A DNA stretch of 64,000 nucleotides. Origin: Bacteroidota bacterium. Lineage in GTDB: Bacteria > Bacteroidota > Bacteroidia > Cytophagales > Cyclobacteriaceae. The position numbers and the translations under genes are program-made. Of the stretch, positions 33,477-42,538 are shown piece by piece (position 1 is the stretch's first letter; every line of letters begins with the position of its first letter). The stretch is from assembly GCA_023428695.1 (NCBI GenBank), contig JAEYWY010000025.1, forward strand, positions 1 to 64,000, read 5' to 3'. A model generated the notes under the pieces. The model was not told the origin of the DNA. It did no database searches and was given only the letters and a program-made list of their open reading frames with translations.

Positions 33477-33741
33477 GTGAGAGGAATTCCGTCGAAAGAT
33501 AGGGTTTGTGTACACGCTTCTTACATCTCATACGCGGTTTTCGGCCGTTCATCACTTTTTATCGACGAACCCGATACGCTGCCTTGCCATTCGGAACGGT
33601 CGAAAATCACCCGTAACCGTCGAGGGGATTGCAGAAACGATCGAATCGCCCGTTGAAATGGCTAACAATTATGTTCTTTTGCCGTTCAAACATCTGATGG
33701 TGAGGGCACACCCGGAACCAGCATACAACCATACCTTATAT

Positions 33742-36651
33742 ATGAGAAAGATTTACGCGTTATTCGCGATTTTGTTGGTCAGCCTGAACGGCTTTGCCAT
33801 GAACACACCGGAAGTGTCGGATGGGAAAATATCAGGCGTAGTCATTGATTCAGGTTCCGGAAATCCCGTCGAGTACGCCACCGTGGCATTGATAAAAAAA
33901 GGTTCTGACCAACCAGTAAACGGAGCGGTCTGCGATGACAAAGGCAAATTCACCATCAAAAACATCCCGCCGGGTAACTATACAGTTGTCGTTTCATTTA
34001 TCGGATATGAATCCAAATCGGTAGACGTTAACATCCCTGAGAAGAACAACGACATTAATCTGGGTACGATTTCAATCGGAGTAACCGCAGAGATCCTCAA
34101 AGAAATTACGGTTGAAGGCCAGAAGGCTCTTATCGAAGAAAAAGTTGACCGCACCATTTACAACGCTGAAAACGACGCGACCGCTAAAGGTGGTGACGCT
34201 TCTGATGTGTTACGCCGTGTACCCATGCTGACCGTGGATCTCGATGGAAACGTGTCACTGCGCGGGAATCAGAATATTCAGGTATTGATCAACAACAAGC
34301 CGTCAACCATCGTCGCGAGCAGCATTGCTGATGCACTGAAACAAATTCCGGCTGACGAAATCAAAACAGTTGAGGTTATTACCAGCCCTTCCGCCAAGTA
34401 CGATGCAGAAGGTTCTGCCGGTATCATCAACATCATAACCAAGAAAAATAAGATTGAGGGGTTCACGCTTGGGGTAGATGCCGGTATCGGATTACGCGGT
34501 TCCAACCTTGGACTTAACGGGAACTTCCGTCGCGGCAAGATGGGCTTTTCTCTCGGAGGCTGGGGACGTGCCGGTTACAACACAACGGGAAGCTTTGAGA
34601 ATCGCACTACCACATTCGACATCGACGAGATAACATCTGAAAGGACGATATCTGGTATCAACACACAACGTGCCGAGACAGATAATCGTAACATGTTCGG
34701 CAACTATACCCTGGGTTGGGATTATGATATCAACGACAAGAACTTCATAACTTCGTCCGTACGTTTTGGGATCCGGAGATTCAATCGCTTCCAGGACAAT
34801 TACCTTCTTCAGGGATTTGATCCGGAAGGAATGCTGATCTCCTCGACCTTGTCGGAGAGTGAAAATCGCAATCGTTCAAATTCCGTCGACGCAACGCTTA
34901 CCTACACTCACCTGTACGAAAAAAAAGGTAAGGAACTCAGTTTCCAGGGACAATTCGGCAGGAACAACAACTACACCTTCTTTGAAAACACTGTGATTAG
35001 TTCGACACTACCGACGCCGTTCAGTCCGTCGAATGAGAATGACAGTTACAATCAGGAAGTAACGGTCCAGGCGGATTACGTTGCCCCTATCGGCGACAAG
35101 CAAATCTTTGAAATCGGAGGTAAGAACATCATGAGAAAAGTTTACAGTGATGTAACGGGTGGAAACACAGGTCGCAACAATCTGAATTATGATCAGAATG
35201 TAATGGCCGGATACCTCACATACACCGTGAACTTCAACAGCGGGTACAGCCTGAAGGCAGGGTCCCGGTACGAACACACAACAATCTCGGCATATACGGA
35301 ATCGCTTGAAGAAGGACGTCAGGACGTGGATATTCCTTCTTATGGCGTGCTTGTGCCAAGTGTGAACATTTCGAAGCGATTCAAGAATGGCAAGACTGTG
35401 AAGGCATCATACAACAGAAGGATTCAGCGCCCTTCAATCCGGTTTCTAAATCCGAACAAAACATATCGGGGGGATGGTCTGAACTACACGGTTGGAAATC
35501 CCGCCCTTGATCCGGAGTATACCGATAATTTTGAGCTGGGTTACAGCACCTTTATTAAAGGTACTTCACTCAACTTCACCGCCTTCGCGCGTACCAGCAA
35601 CGATGCTATCCAGAGCCTGCAGGAAAAAGACGAAGAAAATCCGGATGCAATCGCAATTCGTACCACGTACTACAACATCGGTTCTGAAGATGCATACGGC
35701 ACAAGTGTGTTCGCCAGTGTGAACATTGGAAAACTTATGTTGAATGGTGGTGGCGATTTATACTATGCTGTCCTTGACAACAACGTTCCCGACCCAAACT
35801 TCCGGGCTAGCAATGAAGGGTGGGTTGTCAGTGGCCGACTCTTTGGTAGCTACAATCTCAACAAAGGTTGGGCGATGCAATTCTTCGGATTCGGTCGTGG
35901 CCGGCAGGTACAACTGCAGGGCTATCAGGGCAACTTCAGGATGTACAGCCTTGGTCTCCGAAAAGAGTTTAATGAAAAACGAGGCAGTATCGGTTTCGGA
36001 CTCGAGAACTTCCTGCAAAAATCAATCAAGATAAAGAGCGAAACTGACACAAGACAGGTGAGCCAGTTCAACGTGAACACAATGAACAACCTGAGCTTCC
36101 GCGTTAACATCAGCTATCGCATTGGCAAGATGACCGTTGATCAGAGTTCGCGTCGCAGGGGCAGCAGGATCAACAACGATGACCTGAAAGACGGCGGTGG
36201 CGATGGCATGGGTATGGACGGTGCCATGCAACCAAACGGTGGCGGCGGAATGAACCGCGGTGGAAACGGTGGTGCACCGCGTGGCGGAGCACCTGTTCAA
36301 AGCAGGGCTAATGACAAGATGATTGAAAAGGATACCGCGGCTGTCGTGAATCCTGTAGGAACATGGGCTTACACTGTAGACTCACCTCAGGGTGGCGCTG
36401 GTAACTTCAAGATTGCACAAGACGGCGATCAATTCACGGGAACAATTTCCAACAACCGCTTCCCGAATGAAAATCAGCTCAGCGATATCAAACTTGTTGG
36501 TAACGAACTTTCTTACAGCTATGAAGTTTCCTTCGGAGGCAATAGCATGAAAATACAGATATCGGGCACAATCAATAACGACGAGTTCAACGGTAACATG
36601 ACCGTCGGACAATTCGGCACATTCCCGATCAATGCAAAAAGATCAGAATAG
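33742..36651 (+). CDS. Outer-membrane beta-barrel receptor with C-terminal soluble domain
   Basis: A 969-residue TonB-receptor-like protein. A signal peptide (MRKIYALFAILLVSLNGFA) is followed by a carboxypeptidase-like domain (about 30-110), a plug domain (SDVLRRVPMLTVDLDGNVSLRG; GSAGIINIITKK) and an OMP_b-brl_3-type barrel to about residue 820. Unusually the barrel end (VNISYRIGKM) is not the C-terminus: a Gly/Met/Asn-rich linker leads to a domain of about 95 residues (NPVGTWAYTVDSPQGGAGNF ... FPINAKR) resembling small beta domains found in secreted hydrolases. I chose ATG 33742 because it starts the signal peptide; the frame is open further upstream. The ligand is unknown. Confidence 0.9.
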   Translation: MRKIYALFAILLVSLNGFAMNTPEVSDGKISGVVIDSGSGNPVEYATVALIKKGSDQPVNGAVCDDKGKFTIKNIPPGNYTVVVSFIGYESKSVDVNIPEKNNDINLGTISIGVTAEILKEITVEGQKALIEEKVDRTIYNAENDATAKGGDASDVLRRVPMLTVDLDGNVSLRGNQNIQVLINNKPSTIVASSIADALKQIPADEIKTVEVITSPSAKYDAEGSAGIINIITKKNKIEGFTLGVDAGIGLRGSNLGLNGNFRRGKMGFSLGGWGRAGYNTTGSFENRTTTFDIDEITSERTISGINTQRAETDNRNMFGNYTLGWDYDINDKNFITSSVRFGIRRFNRFQDNYLLQGFDPEGMLISSTLSESENRNRSNSVDATLTYTHLYEKKGKELSFQGQFGRNNNYTFFENTVISSTLPTPFSPSNENDSYNQEVTVQADYVAPIGDKQIFEIGGKNIMRKVYSDVTGGNTGRNNLNYDQNVMAGYLTYTVNFNSGYSLKAGSRYEHTTISAYTESLEEGRQDVDIPSYGVLVPSVNISKRFKNGKTVKASYNRRIQRPSIRFLNPNKTYRGDGLNYTVGNPALDPEYTDNFELGYSTFIKGTSLNFTAFARTSNDAIQSLQEKDEENPDAIAIRTTYYNIGSEDAYGTSVFASVNIGKLMLNGGGDLYYAVLDNNVPDPNFRASNEGWVVSGRLFGSYNLNKGWAMQFFGFGRGRQVQLQGYQGNFRMYSLGLRKEFNEKRGSIGFGLENFLQKSIKIKSETDTRQVSQFNVNTMNNLSFRVNISYRIGKMTVDQSSRRRGSRINNDDLKDGGGDGMGMDGAMQPNGGGGMNRGGNGGAPRGGAPVQSRANDKMIEKDTAAVVNPVGTWAYTVDSPQGGAGNFKIAQDGDQFTGTISNNRFPNENQLSDIKLVGNELSYSYEVSFGGNSMKIQISGTINNDEFNGNMTVGQFGTFPINAKRSE

Positions 36652-36673
36652 GATAAGGTTTGGTTCCTGTTAC

Positions 36674-36709
36674 AAAAAAGTCCCTGCCGGAAAGGCGGGA
36701 CTTTTTTCA
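36674..36709. terminator. Bidirectional terminator
   Basis: AAAAAAGTCCCTGCC pairs with GGCGGGACTTTTTT (one G-T pair) around GGAAA. It separates the convergent receptor and CotH genes. Confidence 0.88.
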
Positions 36710-36729
36710 TTTCAGACGCATCGTAAACG

Positions 36730-39700
36730 CTAGCGTTTTATCACCCGCCTTACAACAACCGAGCGCTCCAGCGTAAACACGAAGGAGTATAGTCCGACCG
36801 GAAGGTCATCAAGCGCAACGTCTCCGCTACCGGAAATTGCGACTGCCCTTTTTACAACTCTTCCCGAAAGATCATAAACAATCATTGACCTCACTGGTAA
36901 TACCGTAACAATCCTGACAGACGAAGACGTCGGATTCGGAAATACCTGGATGATGTCGTCAATATCTTCTTCCGCATCGGTTGGAATCTCAAACTCGTTC
37001 TCGGCAAGCGGTGTATACTTCGCTGTTTCAAGGAAAGGACCTGTGACGTTTGGTATCCGACTGTAAGAAGTATTCTGTTGCTGGCGTCCGTACGTTACTT
37101 CGTCAACTTTGATTAACGCTGCCCCTACCTTTTGATAAATACCAATCTGCTCGCCGTCGGCAGAAAGTTTAAAACTCAGGTGAAGCGGCCCCTGACCAAT
37201 CTGTTCATCGGCCCAAAGCAACTTGTACTGTCCCGGTTGCAGGATCGTCTCTGCACCGGCAAACGGAATCCTGTGCTTCGTTTTATTACTCAGATTGTCG
37301 GTGATGAAGAAACCGCCGAAATCAACCGGGTTGGCTCCGTTGTTATAAATTTCAATCCAGTCGTCCTTCTCTCCGAACGGATCTTCATAAACTGAATTCG
37401 ATGCCGAAAACTCATTGATCACAATGCCTTCCTGGACAGTAACGGGTTCATAGTATACCTCGATATTGACGTCGCTCGTCGTAAGGTCGGAAAATACCGG
37501 CGTCGTCGTTGTAAACTCGGTAAGCGCTCCCGTCTTGTACGTTCGAAGATCGAGATCAAAACTCACGTCGGAACTTGTTGGGCTGTTCTGGTGTAATTCC
37601 ACCGCGAGAACGTTCACACCAGGCTTAATCTTTCCGGCGGGAATTGTAAATGGATAGTAGGTGGTCTCAGATGGAATAGCCTGTAGCGCTACCGTGGAAT
37701 AAGAGATTGTCCCCGATGGCATATTTCCGCGATACACTTCTTCGCCATTGAGGTAAATAACAACCCCATCGTCGTAAAGCGCGGTGCCGGAAAGCGTTCC
37801 GAAACCGACGGTATCAGCTACATTGATTTCTTTGCGGAAGTATGTCGTAATGAATTTGTTGGAAGCATTCGGACCAAAACTCACAATTGTGGCTTCATCG
37901 CCTTCGCCGTAGCCCAGCTGCGCGTTTCCTTGCGCCCACGCTCCATCAGAATATTCTTCACTCATCCAGTCACTCGCAGGGAGCGCGCCTCCGTCAAAGT
38001 AACGCCACGCCGAACCGCGATCAACGAGGCGAATTTCTGTACTCTCGCGTTTCGTAATGTTGTAGTGCGAAAATTTGTATCCGGCATCAGGAGCGGGCGC
38101 GACTTCAAAGGGAATACCTTTAAAGTACAGGGCTTCCGTCACCTCATCGCTGGTGATACCATTGAGTTTAACCTTACCGGTACCCGCCGGATACGCCGTA
38201 GCCGAGATTCTCACCCTTTCATCCAACCCAAAAAATGCCGGGATATAAGTCTGCATAAAGTCGTTTCGCTCGCGCGCAAATATCCGTAGTCTCTCAACCT
38301 GGTTGTGCCAATTTGGAGTCGACTGATTCCAGCGGATCGCATGATATGGTACTTCTGCAACGAGCTTCGACTGGAAGTTATCGATCATCCCAATGACACG
38401 TTCGGGACTAAACGTCGTGCTCAACGCAGTTGTCATGGTTTGAATAAGCTTATTCCTGAAGGTGGGGTTTTGCAGTAGAAGCCGGATTTGCAACGTCGAC
38501 CACGGAGGGTTTGGCCAGCCTGGTCCATTCGTGGCGGTCGCAAAATCGAGCGTCGGATGTGTCGCATAACTTTGGTCTGTATACAGTGCAAAACCGAAAT
38601 CCGTATCCCAAAGTATCCACCGGAATTTGCCACCATTTGAACGTTGTCGCCAGAACTTTACATTGTTGCCGGGCCAGTCGGTATTACCATAATAGATTTC
38701 GGCAGTCAGATAATTAATGAACTCCTGCACATCGATGTATCGGCCGATAAAATCGAACGCCTCATCTTTCGACAGATCAATTTTCTGAAGACTGTCCATA
38801 AAGATGTTGTAATGCGTCATTGAGCCTTCCAGTGCAGTGCCCCATGTTTCGATCAGATCAAGGTCATCGCGCTTTACTCCATAGTTTGACTCAATGTAAT
38901 CCGCATCAATTTTTTCGCGAATGTTTTGAATGCCCCAGTATTGACCATTGATAAAAACGGTTGCTGGCTGATAATCCATGTAGTCAATATCCATTTGGCC
39001 GATCGGAAGTTTCTGCATCAGCGCATCGCGAAATAACGTGTACCAGAAATCATTGCCACTGTTTCTCAACATAAGACCGCCCACACTACCGTAATTCTTA
39101 TCGGGGAAGAAATCGTATTCAAGCGTCTTCTTTCCATACTTGTCGCGCGCTTTTATCGCAAGAGACTTTTGGGGATTGTTCCGGCTGCACGCACCACCGA
39201 TCCGAATATCAACTCCGTAGTCAAATTGTCTTGATCCACTGGTACTAAAGTATTCAAAAGTCGCGTGGCGGTCCCAGTCGCGATTCCAGTTCACGGGATT
39301 ATCCCGGCAATTTCCCGTTATGCCATTTGTTCCCGCGACATAGATTCCAATTGTATTATCGTTCAGATAAGCGGGTCTTAGCGAAAGCGAAACAACGGGC
39401 AGGTTAAACGCCCTTTCATTGATGAAGTATGTCGCAACCTTCGTCGGGCTCGGCAGATAACCTTCGAGGAAAGCCTTCGCCTTAACGGTCTGCGTAGACG
39501 ACACGGAAATAGGTTGGGAATAAAGCGCGGACGACGAATTTGGCTCTGAACCGTCTGTCGTAAACCGAATCTGAACGCCGTTTACCTGATGGCTGATACT
39601 AAGTTGCTGTGTGCCTGAGTATCGTCCGGGCGTTAACGAAAACGAAAGTTCATCAAGTACGCCAACGCCTGTCGCGGGGTTATTCTTCACACCGGGTGAA

Positions 39701-40155
39701 GGGTAAACCATGTAGCCAATTACTGAACCACCGTCAGCAGTACGTCCATACGAGACATTAAGATATTGTTTGGGCAGGTCAATACGATCAATTTCCGAAA
39801 GGCCGGAATTCGAAAGAATGACCGATTCACCATCCGGATCAATATTGAAATTTGCATGCACACCTGTGCTGAGACCGTCACACCAGATCAGCTTGTAGCT
39901 GCGGGCAGGAATGGTGGTACCGTTGGGAATTCGCCATTTGTTCCTGACGGAAGGATCATCGGAAAGATAATAGCCCCCAATATCTGCTGTTGTATTCCCG
40001 GTATTATACAACTCAATCCAGCTTGCAAAATTGTAGAAGTTGGGATCGTAAATGATATCACCATTTGCAGCGCAGACTTCATTGATCACAACCTGCGAAT
40101 ACGATGAAAGATGCGCAATAACGATTAGAACGGAAGCAAGCAAAAGTCTCTTCAT
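36730..40155 (-). CDS. CotH-kinase / lamin-tail-domain protein secreted by T9SS
   Basis: A 1141-residue exported multidomain protein. Signal peptide (MKRLLLASVLIVIAHLSSYS); lamin-tail domain (about 20-140, VVINEVCAANGD, WIELYNTGN); a chitobiase-like segment (about 175-245, IRFTTDGSEPNSSSALYSQPI); CotH kinase-like domain (about 255-630, with WGIQNIREKIDADY and LWDTDFGFALY); further beta domains; a second lamin-tail domain (about 925-1040, IVINEFSASN, WIEIYNNGANP); and a T9SS type-A sorting domain in the last 75 residues (FPNPTSSSVRI, YDLSGRVV, LPVGLYSFVF). It should be displayed on or released from the cell surface. CotH kinases phosphorylate spore-coat proteins in Bacillus; the target here is unknown. 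Confidence 0.92.
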   Translation of the reverse strand: MKRLLLASVLIVIAHLSSYSQVVINEVCAANGDIIYDPNFYNFASWIELYNTGNTTADIGGYYLSDDPSVRNKWRIPNGTTIPARSYKLIWCDGLSTGVHANFNIDPDGESVILSNSGLSEIDRIDLPKQYLNVSYGRTADGGSVIGYMVYPSPGVKNNPATGVGVLDELSFSLTPGRYSGTQQLSISHQVNGVQIRFTTDGSEPNSSSALYSQPISVSSTQTVKAKAFLEGYLPSPTKVATYFINERAFNLPVVSLSLRPAYLNDNTIGIYVAGTNGITGNCRDNPVNWNRDWDRHATFEYFSTSGSRQFDYGVDIRIGGACSRNNPQKSLAIKARDKYGKKTLEYDFFPDKNYGSVGGLMLRNSGNDFWYTLFRDALMQKLPIGQMDIDYMDYQPATVFINGQYWGIQNIREKIDADYIESNYGVKRDDLDLIETWGTALEGSMTHYNIFMDSLQKIDLSKDEAFDFIGRYIDVQEFINYLTAEIYYGNTDWPGNNVKFWRQRSNGGKFRWILWDTDFGFALYTDQSYATHPTLDFATATNGPGWPNPPWSTLQIRLLLQNPTFRNKLIQTMTTALSTTFSPERVIGMIDNFQSKLVAEVPYHAIRWNQSTPNWHNQVERLRIFARERNDFMQTYIPAFFGLDERVRISATAYPAGTGKVKLNGITSDEVTEALYFKGIPFEVAPAPDAGYKFSHYNITKRESTEIRLVDRGSAWRYFDGGALPASDWMSEEYSDGAWAQGNAQLGYGEGDEATIVSFGPNASNKFITTYFRKEINVADTVGFGTLSGTALYDDGVVIYLNGEEVYRGNMPSGTISYSTVALQAIPSETTYYPFTIPAGKIKPGVNVLAVELHQNSPTSSDVSFDLDLRTYKTGALTEFTTTTPVFSDLTTSDVNIEVYYEPVTVQEGIVINEFSASNSVYEDPFGEKDDWIEIYNNGANPVDFGGFFITDNLSNKTKHRIPFAGAETILQPGQYKLLWADEQIGQGPLHLSFKLSADGEQIGIYQKVGAALIKVDEVTYGRQQQNTSYSRIPNVTGPFLETAKYTPLAENEFEIPTDAEEDIDDIIQVFPNPTSSSVRIVTVLPVRSMIVYDLSGRVVKRAVAISGSGDVALDDLPVGLYSFVFTLERSVVVRRVIKR

Positions 40156-40233
40156 AAGTAAACGTGAACGAACACACGACTCGACTCCGGGAATAAATCC
40201 ACGGTCTGTAAGTTACAACGAACTCAAACAATA

Positions 40234-40980
40234 TCAACTGAGTTGGTCCGCGATCGAGCGTATAGCCCTCACAATATCAACATCGACGGTCCGCACCAGA
40301 GATTCACCTGCGTCGTCGGAGCCCATCGGGAATTTTTCGGATCCACTGTACGTCATCACACTTTCGCGATACTTCGTTGCGGAAAGGTGTATCTCCCGGG
40401 CTCCGGTTTCACGGATGATTTGTCCGGCGTTGTCTGCATTAATACCGGAACCCGGCATGATGGTAATCCGGTTTGCCGCTTTTTCAACCAGGGAACGAAG
40501 CAAAGGAATTCCCTCAAACGCCTTGTGTTTGTGCCCCGAAGTGAGAATACGATCAAATCCGGCCTCAATACAATCCTCGAGTGCCTCAAACGGGTCGCGC
40601 GTGCGGTCAAACGCACGATGACACGTCACCTTCATGGGACGCGCGCGCTCAATCAACTCACGGCATCGTTTTACGTCTATTTTTCCCCCGGGCGTGAGAA
40701 TGCCAAAAACCACACCGTCTGCACTGAGTCTTTGAAACTGGGAGAGATCGCGCTTCATCGCATGGAATTCATAATTGCTGAATGAAAAATCGCCGCCGCG
40801 CGGACGAATCATTACAAAAAGATCGATACTAACGTTTTGCCGGGCGACTTCAACGACTCCGTACGAAGGAGTTGTTCCGCCTGCACCCGGATCGGCGCAC
40901 AGTTCAATCCTGTCAGCGCCCCCTTCCTGTGCACGCAGCGCAGACTCTATGTTATAGGCAACAATCTCAATAGTAACCAA
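40234..40980 (-). CDS. cutC: Copper homeostasis protein CutC
   Basis: A 248-residue CutC-family TIM barrel. Signatures are VEIVAYNIESALRAQEGGADRIELCADPGAGGTTPSYG at the start, FVMIRPRGGDF, FGILTPGGKID, VTCHRAFD, LTSGHKHKAFEG and IMPGSGINADN. The family is linked to copper tolerance in E. coli, though its biochemical activity is not settled. It stands 22 bases beyond the asparaginase gene stop on the same strand, so it could be in the same transcript. Confidence 0.93.
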   Translation of the reverse strand: MVTIEIVAYNIESALRAQEGGADRIELCADPGAGGTTPSYGVVEVARQNVSIDLFVMIRPRGGDFSFSNYEFHAMKRDLSQFQRLSADGVVFGILTPGGKIDVKRCRELIERARPMKVTCHRAFDRTRDPFEALEDCIEAGFDRILTSGHKHKAFEGIPLLRSLVEKAANRITIMPGSGINADNAGQIIRETGAREIHLSATKYRESVMTYSGSEKFPMGSDDAGESLVRTVDVDIVRAIRSIADQLS

Positions 40981-41002
40981 GTGAATTCTTGTTCAGGCTA
41001 AT

Positions 41003-41968
41003 CTACGAAAAGTGACTTTTCGAAGTATGAAGTTTATTTCCCGATGGAATATGCAGGGCGTAAGTAAATCCGGGCTGAATACAAAACGCACCGGTGTTTC
41101 CGTGCTTGTCGAGAGCGAGGAACCCAACCTGAAGGGTACGCGCTCTTTCCGGATTCTTCTCAATGATTCGGTGCACAGCCTCACGACATGCCTCGTCAGG
41201 AGTCCGGCCCTGTCTCATAAGTTCAACAACAAGGTGCGATCCCACTATTCTGATAACCTCCTCACCTACTCCGGTAGCGGTCGCGGCGCCTACTTCATTG
41301 TCGACATATAGTCCTGCTCCGATGATTGGCGAATCGCCCACGCGGCCATGCATCTTATACGCCATACCGGAGGTGGTGCACGCACCTGACAGGTTTCCGT
41401 TCGCGTCCAGTGCGAGAATACCTATGGTGTCATGATTTTCAATATTGATAACAGGCTTGTATTCGGATTTCTCCGACCACTTCTTCCATGCTTTTTCACC
41501 TTCCGGTGTAAGCAGTTTTTTCTTTTCAAAACCTTGTGAGACCGCAAACCGGAGCGCACCCTCACCAACAAGCATCACGTGCGGGGTTTTTTCCATCACG
41601 GCCCGGGCCACACTCACCGGGTGTACGATGTCCTGAAGAAAGGCCACTGACCCACAGTTACCTTTTTCGTCCATGATACAACTGTCAAGGGTGACAAATC
41701 CATCGCGGTCAGGCAAACCGCCGTAGCCTACTGAAGTCTCCGAAGGGTCTGCCTCAGGAACTTTGGCACCGGCCTCCACAGCGTCAAGAGCGCGGCCACC
41801 GGAACTCAGCACTTTCCATGCCGCCACGTTCGCAGCCATACCAAAGTCCCACGTCGAGATCACCACCGGTCTTTGTGCCGCTCCTGCTTTCGTCTCAAGG
41901 GCGGATGAAATGCCAAGCACTGCGCCTCCAGCTGTGACTGACTGAATGAAACGTCTTCGTGAAGTCAT
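41003..41968 (-). CDS. Glycosylasparaginase-family N-terminal nucleophile hydrolase, exported
   Basis: A 321-residue Ntn hydrolase of the N4-(beta-N-acetylglucosaminyl)-L-asparaginase type. The precursor cleaves itself before the catalytic Thr in HDTIGILALD (near residue 182); downstream GRVGDSPIIGAGLYVDN and TGVGEEVIRI are the substrate-binding signatures. The N-terminus MTSRRRFIQSVTAGGAVLGISS is a twin-arginine-type signal, so it acts in the periplasm, probably on glycoprotein-derived Asn-GlcNAc or asparagine. The gene lies between the C40 peptidase and cutC on the same strand. Confidence 0.92.
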   Translation of the reverse strand: MTSRRRFIQSVTAGGAVLGISSALETKAGAAQRPVVISTWDFGMAANVAAWKVLSSGGRALDAVEAGAKVPEADPSETSVGYGGLPDRDGFVTLDSCIMDEKGNCGSVAFLQDIVHPVSVARAVMEKTPHVMLVGEGALRFAVSQGFEKKKLLTPEGEKAWKKWSEKSEYKPVINIENHDTIGILALDANGNLSGACTTSGMAYKMHGRVGDSPIIGAGLYVDNEVGAATATGVGEEVIRIVGSHLVVELMRQGRTPDEACREAVHRIIEKNPERARTLQVGFLALDKHGNTGAFCIQPGFTYALHIPSGNKLHTSKSHFS

Positions 41969-41998
41969 GGATCAATGCAGTTTGTCTAAGGTAAATGT

Positions 41999-42502
41999 TT
42001 ATTCGATTACGCGACGCGCCTTTCGATAGGCCTTCTGGTAATAATCGGAGAAAATATTCACCTCACACACGCCGATCTTTGAAGATGCATGGATGAATTT
42101 TACATCATTTTTTCCGCGGACTTCCGTAACGAGGCCGACATGCGTGATCTGCTTCTTTTTCCGGCCTGTTGCAAAAAAGACCAGGTCCCCCGGTTGAAGT
42201 TCGTTCATTTTCACCTCCGCGCCCACTTTCGCCTGGTCGGCAGAACTCCTGGGCAGATCCAGATTGATTTCCTTGAATGCATTGAGTAACAGGCCCGAAC
42301 AATCCATTCCCGACCGGGTCGTACCACCGTAACGGTACGGCGTCCCGAGATAACTTCTTGCTGTGGAGATGACGCGACTTACCTTTTCATCGCGAACGGT
42401 CGCCTTTTGCGTGGAAGCACATGCAACAAGAAAAAGTGCGAGGCCTATACCAGCATGGACGCAAAGCTTTTTTTTACTTTGTAGCTGAAAAAATGTAGTC
42501 AT
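41999..42502 (-). CDS. NlpC/P60 (C40) peptidase lipoprotein
   Basis: A 167-residue cell-wall peptidase. The signal peptide ends in a lipobox (FLVACAS, Cys near residue 28), so the protein is lipid-anchored. The NlpC/P60 domain (about 40-165) has the catalytic Cys in GMDCSGLLL, His in THVGLVTEV and the third polar residue His in FIHASSK. It should cut between D-Glu and diaminopimelate in peptidoglycan stems. A TATATTTG promoter element at 42531-42524 lies 22 bases before the ATG. Confidence 0.93.
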   Translation of the reverse strand: MTTFFQLQSKKKLCVHAGIGLALFLVACASTQKATVRDEKVSRVISTARSYLGTPYRYGGTTRSGMDCSGLLLNAFKEINLDLPRSSADQAKVGAEVKMNELQPGDLVFFATGRKKKQITHVGLVTEVRGKNDVKFIHASSKIGVCEVNIFSDYYQKAYRKARRVIE

Positions 42503-42523
42503 ACAGATTCAAAAAAAGTATAA

Positions 42524-42531
42524 CAAATATA
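42524..42531 (-). promoter_or_regulatory. -7 element TATATTTG of the C40 peptidase gene
   Basis: An exact TAnnTTTG match on the minus strand in the 36-bp region divergent to the GlcD-type oxidase gene. Confidence 0.6.
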
Positions 42532-42538
42532 CACAATC

